A stretch of 32,964 nt of DNA, taken from the NCBI GenBank assembly GCA_903830985.1, contig CAIKVZ010000047.1, positions 1-32,964 on the forward strand, written 5' to 3'. Each line of letters opens with the position of its first letter. The first letter of the stretch is position 1. This DNA is from an uncultured beta proteobacterium (GTDB lineage Bacteria > Pseudomonadota > Gammaproteobacteria > Burkholderiales > Burkholderiaceae_C). Shown piece by piece: positions 16,087 through 24,088 of the stretch. Made by a program: the position numbers and the translations under genes. The notes below the pieces were generated by a model. It saw nothing but the letters and a program-made list of their open reading frames with translations. It did not search any database and had not been told where the DNA came from.

Positions 16087-18117
16087 ATGCCGTCGCAAAT
16101 TTCCGGTGACCCCCTGCAAGGCCACTACCGGCACGAGTTGCTGCAGGCCGGACTGAACCGCATCGACCAGGGATTCACCGTGATTGACGGCAGTCTGCGC
16201 CTGGTTGCGTGGAACGATGCCTTCTTGCGGCTGCTGGACATTCCGCAAGAGATGGCGTTTGTTGGCGCGACATTCGAGTCCTTCATGCGCTACAACGCGC
16301 AGCGCGGCGAATATGGGCCGGGTGAAGTTGAAAGCTTGATTGCCGAGCGGGTGCGGCTGGCCCGCAGCTTTACCCCCCAGTACACCGAGCGTGTTCGGCC
16401 CGGTGGTCAGATTCTGGCGATGCGCGACGAGCCCTTGCCGCACAACGGTTTTGTGACGCTCTACACCGACATCACGGCCAGTCGCCGCTATGAGCAGCAG
16501 ATTGCGCAGCAGACCGCCGAGCTCGAGGGGCATGTGGCGCAGCGCACCCACGAGCTGAAGTCCACCAACAAGCGGCTCATCGTGGCGGACGATGCCAATC
16601 AACGCATCGCCACGGCCTTGCGCCGCAGCGAAGAGAATTTGCGCTTGATCACCGACAGCGTGCCCGCGCTGATCGGCTACTTCGACAGCCAGGAAATCTA
16701 CAGTTACGTCAACCAGGGCTATTCGGAGTGGTTCGGCTACAGCAAAGAAGAGATGTTGGGCCGATCCATTCGCGACATTGTGGGCGACGAGGTTTACACC
16801 GATGTTTCAGCTTACGTGCAGCAGGCACTGCAGGGGCAAAGGGTCAGCTACGAGTACGCCATGCGGCGCCCGGGCGGCCGGGTGGCCTATGCGCGCAGCG
16901 AATTGGTGCCGGAACTCGACGCCAATGGTCGTGTGTCAGGCTGTTTTGTCCTGTCCATCAACATCACCGATCTCAAAAATGCGCAGACGGAACTGGTTCA
17001 TGCGCAGAAGATGGAGGCGATGGGACAGTTGACGGGCGGACTGGCCCACGACTTCAACAATTTGCTGACGGTGGTGATCGGCAATCTGGTGACCCTGCAT
17101 GAGCGCCACCCCCAAGACGCCGAAATTGCCGAATTTGTCGTGCCGGCCCTGAAGGCCTCGCGCCGGGGCGCGGCGCTGATCAAGCGCTTGCTGGCTTTTG
17201 CGCGCAAGCAGCCACTGGAACCGAGGTCAGTGAACATTGCCGACCTGGTGGCCGACACCATGATTCTGCTCAAGCGCACCTTGCCGGCCAATATCACGGT
17301 GACGACCAGCACCATCGGTGAGCCCTTGTACGCCATGACCGATGCGCAGCAGTTGGAAAACGCCTTGCTCAACCTCGCGCTGAACGCTCGCGACGCCATG
17401 CCCGATGGCGGACAGTTGGCGATCCAAGCGGAGCGCAGAGAGTTGGGTCCGGGGCAGGTGGCTGATTTCGACGTTGGCCCCGGAAGCTACGTGGCACTGA
17501 GCGTTTCCGACACCGGCGTCGGCATGGACGCTGCCACTCAGGCACGTGCCTCGGAGCCGTTCTTCACCACCAAGCATTTTGGTTCGGGAAGTGGTCTGGG
17601 TTTGTCCATGGTCTATGGCTTCGCCAAGCAGTCCGGTGGCGGCCTTCGCATCCAGAGCGACCTGGGCGAAGGTTGCAGCGTCACGCTGATGCTGCCCTGC
17701 GTCGGCGACGAACTGGAGGCCGAGTCACTGGCGGGCACGCGGCCGCGATCGGGTCATCAGGGCCGGCAACTCCCCCTGGTCTTGCTGGTGGAGGACGATC
17801 CCGACGTGCGCCGAGTCATCCGCCTGCAACTCGTCGACCTGGGATACCCGGTGATCGAAGCCGAGCATGCGGCCGATGCACTCTTGCTCCTGGCCAGCGT
17901 GCCGACCGTGGGCATCCTGATTTCCGACATTGTCATGCCAGGCGGCATGGATGGTCGCACCCTGTGCCGCGAGGCCAGCCTGAGTGCGCCGGGTGTGAAA
18001 ACCTTGTTGATCAGCGGCTACGAAACCTCGCCGGATGGCGCTGAAGGTCCACCCTTGCTGGAAAAACCATTCACAGCCACCGAGTTGCAAGTGGCACTCG
18101 AGGACTTGCTGTCATGA
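16087..18117 (+). CDS. Hybrid sensor histidine kinase, cytosolic, two PAS domains
   Basis: A 676-aa kinase without a membrane segment or signal peptide, so it should sense an internal signal. In order: a PAS_7-like domain (about 15-130; AGLNRIDQGFTVIDGSLRLV), a short coiled-coil (EQQIAQQTAELEGHVAQRTH), a second PAS (about 190-300; PALIGYFDSQEIYSYVNQGY), a dimerisation/phosphoacceptor domain with His321 in GGLAHDFNN, an ATPase domain (NLALNARDAMPDGG, DTGVGM, GSGLGLSM) and a C-terminal receiver with Asp614 in ISDIVMPGGMDG and KPF. The start at 16087 was chosen because earlier in-frame starts lie inside the preceding gene; the ribosome binding site is weak. It overlaps the response-regulator gene by 4 bp. 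Confidence 0.92.
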   Translation: MPSQISGDPLQGHYRHELLQAGLNRIDQGFTVIDGSLRLVAWNDAFLRLLDIPQEMAFVGATFESFMRYNAQRGEYGPGEVESLIAERVRLARSFTPQYTERVRPGGQILAMRDEPLPHNGFVTLYTDITASRRYEQQIAQQTAELEGHVAQRTHELKSTNKRLIVADDANQRIATALRRSEENLRLITDSVPALIGYFDSQEIYSYVNQGYSEWFGYSKEEMLGRSIRDIVGDEVYTDVSAYVQQALQGQRVSYEYAMRRPGGRVAYARSELVPELDANGRVSGCFVLSINITDLKNAQTELVHAQKMEAMGQLTGGLAHDFNNLLTVVIGNLVTLHERHPQDAEIAEFVVPALKASRRGAALIKRLLAFARKQPLEPRSVNIADLVADTMILLKRTLPANITVTTSTIGEPLYAMTDAQQLENALLNLALNARDAMPDGGQLAIQAERRELGPGQVADFDVGPGSYVALSVSDTGVGMDAATQARASEPFFTTKHFGSGSGLGLSMVYGFAKQSGGGLRIQSDLGEGCSVTLMLPCVGDELEAESLAGTRPRSGHQGRQLPLVLLVEDDPDVRRVIRLQLVDLGYPVIEAEHAADALLLLASVPTVGILISDIVMPGGMDGRTLCREASLSAPGVKTLLISGYETSPDGAEGPPLLEKPFTATELQVALEDLLS

Positions 18118-18848
18118 GTGCGGAATTGCCGCAACTGGCGCCTGGCGCGCGTTGCATCTATGTGCTCGACGATGACCCGGACCTGTGCCACCTGGTGAGT
18201 GGCAGCTTGCGCGAGTTTGGTTTCGAGACCTTTGAATGCCACAGCGCTGCAGCCCTGCGTCACCTCCTGCAGTTGCGTGTCCCTGACCTGTGCATCGTGG
18301 ACCTGGGCTTGCCCGATGCCGACGGCATGGACGTGGTGCGTGAACTGCAGGCGAGCTACGACTGCGGCGTCATGGTACTGACAGGTCGCGGCTATTTAAG
18401 CGACCGGGTCATGGGCCTGGAGATGGGGGCCGACGACTATGTCGTCAAACCGTTTGAGCCCCGTGAACTGGTGGCCCGCGTGCGCAGCATCTTGCGCCGC
18501 CAGGAACAGTCCAACAAGACACAGACGACCGAGCGGTCAAGGATTGCGGAATTTGGTGGCTGGCGTTTCCTTGCCGACTCCAATGCGCTGTCCTCGCCGG
18601 GCGGGCAGCAGTGGACGCTGAGCTCGGGTGAAGCGCGCATGCTGCTGCAGTTCTTGAAGGCACCCAACCGAATTCTTGGCCGCGAAACGCTCTGCGGCGA
18701 CCCCGACATTTCGCCCCTGGATCGGGCTGTGGACGTTCGGGTGTCCAGGCTGCGACGCAAGCTGGAGTCGGATCCCGAGCACCCCAAGACCATCCGCACG
18801 GTCTACGGAGCCGGCTATCTGCTGGCCGCCGAGGTGAAGTGGCTGTAG
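18114..18848 (+). CDS. OmpR-family DNA-binding response regulator
   Basis: A 244-aa regulator. The receiver domain (about 14-130) has the acidic cluster Asp19-Asp21, phosphoacceptor Asp63 (CIVDLGLPDADG), VLTGRG (Thr switch) and VKPFEPREL (conserved Lys). The C-terminal winged helix (about 145-240) contains LSSGEARMLLQFL, VDVRVSRLRRKLE and TIRTVYGAGYLL, which is the OmpR/PhoB DNA-recognition pattern. It is translated with the hybrid kinase (ATGA overlap), making it the natural partner. Lying between metabolic genes of one strand, it probably controls them, possibly through the upstream repeats; that target is inference. Confidence 0.93.
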   Translation: MSAELPQLAPGARCIYVLDDDPDLCHLVSGSLREFGFETFECHSAAALRHLLQLRVPDLCIVDLGLPDADGMDVVRELQASYDCGVMVLTGRGYLSDRVMGLEMGADDYVVKPFEPRELVARVRSILRRQEQSNKTQTTERSRIAEFGGWRFLADSNALSSPGGQQWTLSSGEARMLLQFLKAPNRILGRETLCGDPDISPLDRAVDVRVSRLRRKLESDPEHPKTIRTVYGAGYLLAAEVKWL

Positions 18849-18962
18849 GGAATCGGTCACGCTGATTTTCTTGCCGGGCACTGCTGGACTCATCGATGTC
18901 CAACCCCTGGACAGGCCATCCGTTCGTCATGAGCTTCGGGGCAAAGCGGCCCGCCATCACCC

Positions 18963-19018
18963 GCAAACATTCGATACATTTGCCCCGAATTTTTGCAACA
19001 GTCCGGTGCCATCATTCC
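18963..19018 (+). repeat. Conserved upstream element, copy B (upstream of ETF-QO)
   Basis: Second copy of the 13103-13158 element (51/56 identical) in the 260-bp gap after the response-regulator gene. The inverted repeat GCAAA-N11-TTTGC (18963-18983) and the downstream TTTGCAA (18992-18998) are both kept. It ends about 90 bp before the ETF-QO ATG. Another GCAAA lies at 19087-19091. The rest of the gap shows no similarity to the copy A region, so conservation is limited to this block. Confidence 0.85.
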
Positions 19019-19108
19019 GCTGCGAGAGTTGGGCACTGGACATGGCGCATGGGGATGTAGCGCCGGGACTGCGCCACTGTCGATCTGCAAAACACACCCT
19101 AAAAGATC

Positions 19109-20800
19109 ATGACCCATCAGAATATTCTGGACCAGTACGGCCCCCGTGAAGCGATGGAATACGACGTGGTTGTCGTGGGTGGCGGCGTAGCCGGCTTGGC
19201 CAGCGCCATCCGCCTCAAACAGTTGGCATCGGAGAAGGGCAAGGAATTGTCGGTGGTGGTGCTGGAGAAAGGCGCCGAGCCCGGCGCGCACATCCTCTCG
19301 GGCGCCATCATGGATCCGATCGCCCTGAACGAGCTGTTCCCCGACTGGCGGGCGCTGGGTGCACCCTTGCGTCAGCCGGTGACCGATGACGCCATGCTGT
19401 TCCTGAGTGAGACCTCGGGCTACCGCACGCCCAATTTCCTGCTGCCCAAATGCAGCCACAACCACGGCAACTACATCATCAGCCTGGGCGAGTTGACGCG
19501 CTGGCTGGCGGCCCAGGCCGAGCGCCTGGGCGTGGAGATCTTCCCGGACTTCGCCGCCGCTGAAGTGCTGTACACCGAAGCCGGTGCCGTGCGGGGTGTG
19601 GCCACCGGCAACATGGGCATCAACCGGCAAGGCGAGCCCGGCGAAAGCTTTCAGATCGGCATGGAACTGCGGGCGAAATACACCGTTTTTGCCGAAGGCT
19701 CACGCGGCCACTTGGGGCGCCAGTTGATCGCTCGGTTCAAGCTCGACGAGGGCTGCGATCCACAGGCCTACGGTTTGGGTATCAAGGAGTTGTGGGAGGT
19801 GGATCCGAAGCGCCACCAGCCCGGATTCGCCATGCACACCGCGGGCTGGCCTCTGGACAACGCCACCTACGGCGGCTCCTTCATGTACCACATGGAGGAC
19901 AACAAAATCGCCCTGGGCTTCATCACCGGGCTGAACTACCAGAACCCCTACCTCAGTCCCTTCGAGGAATTCCAGCGCTGGAAAACCCATCCCAATGTGC
20001 GCTGGTATTTTGAGAATGACAGGGGCGAAGTCACGGCCAAAAGGCTGGCCTATGGTGCGCGCACCATCACCGCCGGTGGACTGATGGCGCTGCCGAAAAC
20101 GGTGTTTCCCGGCGGCGCCCTGGTGGGCTGCGAAGCCGGCTTCATGAACGTGAGTCGCATCAAGGGCAGCCACACCGCCATCAAGACCGGCATGCTGGCG
20201 GCAGAGGCCGCGTTCGAGGCGGTGGCAGCAGGGCGCCAACATGACGAACTGAGCGCCTACCCCCAGGCGGTCGGGAGCAGCTGGGTCCACGCAGAACTCA
20301 ACAAGTCGCGCAACTTCAAGGCCTGGTTCAAGTACGGCCTGCGCGTGAGCACGCTGATGAATGGACTGGAGCAGTTCGGACTGCGTGGCAACATGCCCTG
20401 GACGATCCACCGCGACAAGCCCGATCACGCCTACCTCTTGCCCGCCGCGCAGTGCCAGCCCATCGTCTACCCCAAGCCCGACGGCAAACTCACCTTCGAT
20501 CGCCTGGGCAGTGTGTTCATCAGCAGCGCCAACCACGAAGAGAACCAGCCCGCGCACCTGACGCTGAAAGACGCCGCTGTGCCTGTCTCCGTCAACCTCG
20601 CCAAGTTTGCCGGACCCGAGGCGCGCTACTGCCCGGCCGGGGTCTACGAGTTTGTGAAGAACGATGACGGCAGCGATCGCTTGCAGATCAACGCCTCCAA
20701 CTGCGTGCACTGCAAGACCTGCGACATCAAGGACCCGACGCAGAACATTGTGTGGGTCACGCCCGAAGGCGGTGGCGGGCCCAATTACGCGGGCATGTGA
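19109..20800 (+). CDS. etfD: Electron transfer flavoprotein-ubiquinone oxidoreductase
   Basis: A 563-aa flavoprotein that takes electrons from reduced ETF and gives them to membrane ubiquinone. The N-terminal FAD motif VVGGGVAGLASAIRLKQLA lies at about residues 18-36; EKGAEPGAHILSGAIMDP is a family hallmark. The C-terminus carries the [4Fe-4S] ligands in ASNCVHCKTCDIKDP, plus an earlier CPAGVYEF cysteine, and ends with QNIVWVTPEGGGGPNY. Length is typical. The ribosome binding site is weak. It heads a three-gene unit with the acyl-CoA dehydrogenase (49-bp gap) and CoA-transferase, and follows repeat copy B. The ETF subunits themselves are not in the window. Confidence 0.95.
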   Translation: MTHQNILDQYGPREAMEYDVVVVGGGVAGLASAIRLKQLASEKGKELSVVVLEKGAEPGAHILSGAIMDPIALNELFPDWRALGAPLRQPVTDDAMLFLSETSGYRTPNFLLPKCSHNHGNYIISLGELTRWLAAQAERLGVEIFPDFAAAEVLYTEAGAVRGVATGNMGINRQGEPGESFQIGMELRAKYTVFAEGSRGHLGRQLIARFKLDEGCDPQAYGLGIKELWEVDPKRHQPGFAMHTAGWPLDNATYGGSFMYHMEDNKIALGFITGLNYQNPYLSPFEEFQRWKTHPNVRWYFENDRGEVTAKRLAYGARTITAGGLMALPKTVFPGGALVGCEAGFMNVSRIKGSHTAIKTGMLAAEAAFEAVAAGRQHDELSAYPQAVGSSWVHAELNKSRNFKAWFKYGLRVSTLMNGLEQFGLRGNMPWTIHRDKPDHAYLLPAAQCQPIVYPKPDGKLTFDRLGSVFISSANHEENQPAHLTLKDAAVPVSVNLAKFAGPEARYCPAGVYEFVKNDDGSDRLQINASNCVHCKTCDIKDPTQNIVWVTPEGGGGPNYAGM

Positions 20801-20849
20801 CCCGCCGCGTTGGCCACCCAAGATTTGAATAACCCCCAGAAAGCACCCC

Positions 20850-22631
20850 ATGAACTACCAAGCCCCCCTCCAGGATATGTTGTTTGCCATGCAGGAACTC
20901 GCAGGCCTGTCCAGCGTCAGTGCCTTGCCGGGTTTCGAGGACTACGACCTCGACACCGCCCAGGCCGTGATGGAAGAGTCGGCCAAGTTCTGCGCCGGCG
21001 TGGTGGCGCCCTTGAACAACGTCGGCGACAAAACCCCGAGTTCCTTCAAGGACGGCGCGGTCACGACCTCGCCCGGATTCAAGCAGGCCTACGCGCAGTT
21101 CACGCAAGGCGGCTGGCAGGGCGTGATCCACCCCACGGAGTACGGCGGCCAGGGTTTTCCCAAGCTGATCGCCACCCCCTGTGCCGAGATGCTGCATGCG
21201 GCCAGCCTGTCGTTTGCGTTGTGTCCGATGCTGACCGATGGCGCGATTGAAGCGCTGCTGGTGGCCGGCAGCGATGAACTCAAGCGCAAGTATGTCGGCA
21301 AGCTCATCAGTGGCGAGTGGACCGGCACCATGAACCTGACCGAGCCCCAGGCCGGCTCCGATCTGGCCGCAGTGCGCGCCAGCGCACAGCCTCAGGCGGA
21401 CGGCACGTACAAGGTGTTCGGCACCAAGATCTTCATCACCTACGGCGAGCACGACATGGCCGAGAACATCGTGCATCTGGTGTTGGCCCGGGTGCCGGGC
21501 GCGCCCGAAGGTGTCAAAGGGATCTCGCTGTTCCTGGTGCCCAAGCTGATGGTGGGCGACGACGGCGCCCTGGGCGCGCGCAACGACGTCTTTTGTGTGT
21601 CGATCGAACACAAGCTGGGCATCAAGGCCAGCCCGACGGCGGTGCTGCAGTTTGGTGACCACGGCGGCGCTGTTGGCTACATCGTGGGTCAGGAAAACCG
21701 TGGCCTGGAGTACATGTTCATCATGATGAATGCGGCGCGTTTCGCCGTGGGCATGCAGGGCATTGCGGTTGCAGACCGCGCCTACCAGAAGGCGGTGCGC
21801 TTTGCGCACGACCGCGCACAAAGCCGCGATCTGGCCGGCTCGGACGGCCCGGTGGCCATCATCAACCACCCCGATGTCAAGCGCATGCTGCTGACCATGC
21901 GCGCCCACGTCGAGGGCACGCGGGCCCTGGCCTACGTTGCCGCGGCCGCCAGCGATGCCGCGCACCACGCCACCGATGAGGCGACACGAAAAGACAACCA
22001 GGCGGTCTACGAATACCTGGTGCCCGTGGTCAAGGGCTTCTCCACCGAAATGTCGGTCGAGATGACCAGCCTGGGCGTGCAGGTGCATGGCGGCATGGGC
22101 TACATCGAGGAAACCGGTGCCGCGCAACATTACCGCGACGCGCGCATCCTGACCATCTACGAAGGCACGACCGCCATCCAGGCCAACGACATCGTGGGTC
22201 GCAAGACGCTGCGCGACAAGGGCGCTGTGGCCCGGGCCTTGTGCGCCCGCATCGCCAGCACGGAGCAGGCACTGGCCGCGCACGACAACGAGGACTGCAA
22301 GGCCATGCTGGGCGCGCTGAAGGCGGGTCGCGAGGCCGTGGAAGCCGCCGTGGACTTCATCGTCGCCAATGGCAAGAGCCAGCCCAAGACGGTGTACGCC
22401 GGTGCCGTGAATTACCTCAGGCTGGTGGGCGTCGTGTTGTGCGGCTGGCAGATGGCGCGCGCCATGCTCGTTGCCCAGGAGAAGACGGACAGCGACCCGG
22501 CGTTCTACAGCGCCAAGCTGATCACGGCGCGTTTTTACGCCGAGTCCGTGCTGACCCAGGCCAGCGGCCTGGCGCAAAGCATCTGCCTGGGTGGCGCCAC
22601 GATCAACCGCATGGCGGTTGAACAGTTCTGA
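20850..22631 (+). CDS. Acyl-CoA dehydrogenase, long form with extra C-terminal domain (DmdC/FadE-like)
   Basis: A 593-aa FAD enzyme that makes the 2,3-double bond of an acyl-CoA and reduces ETF. It has an AcylCoA_DH_N-type leader (MNYQAPLQDMLFAMQEL), an N-terminal helical domain, the middle-domain signature MNLTEPQAGSDLA, and the C-terminal helix with GMGYIEETGAAQHYRDARI. The catalytic Glu is expected in IYEGTTAIQANDIVGRK. About 130 extra residues follow, as in the acyl-CoA dehydrogenase C-terminal family (DmdC and relatives). Substrate length is not readable: butyryl-CoA, longer acyl-CoA or methylmercaptopropionyl-CoA are all possible. It lies between ETF-QO, its electron acceptor system, and a CoA-transferase. 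Confidence 0.9.
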   Translation: MNYQAPLQDMLFAMQELAGLSSVSALPGFEDYDLDTAQAVMEESAKFCAGVVAPLNNVGDKTPSSFKDGAVTTSPGFKQAYAQFTQGGWQGVIHPTEYGGQGFPKLIATPCAEMLHAASLSFALCPMLTDGAIEALLVAGSDELKRKYVGKLISGEWTGTMNLTEPQAGSDLAAVRASAQPQADGTYKVFGTKIFITYGEHDMAENIVHLVLARVPGAPEGVKGISLFLVPKLMVGDDGALGARNDVFCVSIEHKLGIKASPTAVLQFGDHGGAVGYIVGQENRGLEYMFIMMNAARFAVGMQGIAVADRAYQKAVRFAHDRAQSRDLAGSDGPVAIINHPDVKRMLLTMRAHVEGTRALAYVAAAASDAAHHATDEATRKDNQAVYEYLVPVVKGFSTEMSVEMTSLGVQVHGGMGYIEETGAAQHYRDARILTIYEGTTAIQANDIVGRKTLRDKGAVARALCARIASTEQALAAHDNEDCKAMLGALKAGREAVEAAVDFIVANGKSQPKTVYAGAVNYLRLVGVVLCGWQMARAMLVAQEKTDSDPAFYSAKLITARFYAESVLTQASGLAQSICLGGATINRMAVEQF

Positions 22632-22657
22632 AATCAACCTCTTCGCGAGACGCCAAT

Positions 22658-24004
22658 ATGTCAAAACATGATCTGGACCAATACCGGCAAAAGCTCGGTT
22701 CCGCCGAGCAGGCCGCAGCGCTGGTCAAGTCGGGCGACACGCTCTTCATGGGCGAATTCGCCCAGAACGTGGAAGCCGTGGACGCGGCACTTGCCTTGCG
22801 CAAGGACGAGCTCAGGGAGGTAATCCTGATCACCACGACACGCGCCAAACCGCTGAAGTGCGTTGAAGCCGATCCCGGCAGGGAATCCTTCATCTGGAAC
22901 GACTGGCACTTTTCCGGCCTGGGTCGCAAGTACGGTGAGATGGGCCTGGCCAGCTACATCCCGCTGTGCTACCACCAGGGCCCGCAGAACGCCGCGCTGT
23001 ACGAAGAGCCGGATGTCGCCATCGTGCAGGTGACGCCCATGGACGCAAACGGCTTCTTCAACTTTTCGACCAGTTGCTCGATGACCCCGGCTTACTGCCG
23101 CAAGGCCAAGAGGGTCGTGGTCGAGGTGAACACGAAGGCGCCGCGCTGCCTGGGTGGACTGGATGAGGCCATCCACATTTCCCAGGTGGACATGGTGGTC
23201 GAAGGCCCCAACAGCCTGCTGTTGCAACTGCCCGAGGGGCAGGCGAGCGAAGCCGACCGCATGATCGCCGCCCATGTCATGGAACTGCTCGAAGACGGCT
23301 CGACGATACAGCTCGGCATCGGCGCGCTGCCCAATATCGTCGGCGCCATGATCGCGCACAGTGGTCTGAAGGACCTGGGCGTGCACACCGAGATGCTCGC
23401 CGACTCCTATGTCGACATGTACGAGGCCGGTCGCATCACGGGACGGCGCAAATCCATCGACAAGGGCAAGATGGTCTATACCTTTGCCATGGGCACGCAA
23501 AAGCTCTACGACTTCCTGGACAACAACCCGGTGGCGGCGATCTTCCCCGCGTCTTACACCAACGATCCCTGTGTCATCGGCCAAAATCCCAAGGTGGTCG
23601 CGATCAACAATGCCATCGAAATCGACCTGTTCACGCAGGTTGCGAGCGAGGCCTGCGGACCCCGCCAGATCTCGGGCACCGGCGGCCAGCTCGACTTCAT
23701 TTTGGGCGCCTACAAGTCCGAAGGCGGCAAGGGTCTGATCTGCATCAACTCGACCTTCAAGAAGAAGGACGGCACGGTCGGTTCGCGCATCGTGCCCACA
23801 CTGTCGCCCGGCACCATCGTCACCTGCCCGCGGTCCATCGTGCACTACATCGTGACCGAATTTGGCTATGCACAGATGAAGGCCAAGTCGACCTGGCAGC
23901 GCACCGAGGCCCTGATCAACATTTCGCACCCGGATTTCAGGGAGCAGTTGATCAAGGAAGCCGAACTCATGGGCATCTGGCGTCGCTCCAACAAGATCCT
24001 GTAA
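22658..24004 (+). CDS. Acetyl-CoA hydrolase/transferase family CoA-transferase
   Basis: A 448-aa class I-type CoA-transferase of the 4-hydroxybutyrate/butyryl-CoA:acetate group. The N-terminal half has VKSGDTLFMGEF and VAIVQVTPMDANGFFNFS. The C-terminal half has the oxyanion loop IQLGIGALPN, followed by the expected catalytic-Glu region VASEACGPRQISGTGGQLDF and TIVTCPRSIVHYIVTEFG. Such enzymes swap CoA between acetyl-CoA and another short acid, thereby activating it without ATP. Placement 26 bp after the acyl-CoA dehydrogenase suggests it activates the acid that this dehydrogenase oxidises. Hydrolase activity is an alternative. It ends 84 bp from the convergent cyclase gene. Confidence 0.9.
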   Translation: MSKHDLDQYRQKLGSAEQAAALVKSGDTLFMGEFAQNVEAVDAALALRKDELREVILITTTRAKPLKCVEADPGRESFIWNDWHFSGLGRKYGEMGLASYIPLCYHQGPQNAALYEEPDVAIVQVTPMDANGFFNFSTSCSMTPAYCRKAKRVVVEVNTKAPRCLGGLDEAIHISQVDMVVEGPNSLLLQLPEGQASEADRMIAAHVMELLEDGSTIQLGIGALPNIVGAMIAHSGLKDLGVHTEMLADSYVDMYEAGRITGRRKSIDKGKMVYTFAMGTQKLYDFLDNNPVAAIFPASYTNDPCVIGQNPKVVAINNAIEIDLFTQVASEACGPRQISGTGGQLDFILGAYKSEGGKGLICINSTFKKKDGTVGSRIVPTLSPGTIVTCPRSIVHYIVTEFGYAQMKAKSTWQRTEALINISHPDFREQLIKEAELMGIWRRSNKIL

Positions 24005-24088
24005 ACGCGGCCGGCGGGGCTGGCGAATTCAAGGCCCCATGGTCCGGGGATGATTTCAATATCCTCGGTTCTTCAGTTCGAGCATTCG

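Noticed and set aside
13100-19020. The two repeat copies could encode a conserved peptide (plus-strand frame [13 protein letters not shown] in both)
   Set aside because: The shared peptide ends exactly where DNA similarity ends, and the few differences include non-synonymous ones, so a DNA element explains it better.
13100-19020. The repeat pair as a small mobile element (MITE)
   Set aside because: No target-site duplications or long terminal inverted repeats are visible, and both copies sit in the same orientation upstream of related genes. A genome-wide copy count could reopen this.
20757-22664. A 635-aa open frame on the minus strand
   Set aside because: It mirrors the acyl-CoA dehydrogenase gene and has no recognisable family motif.
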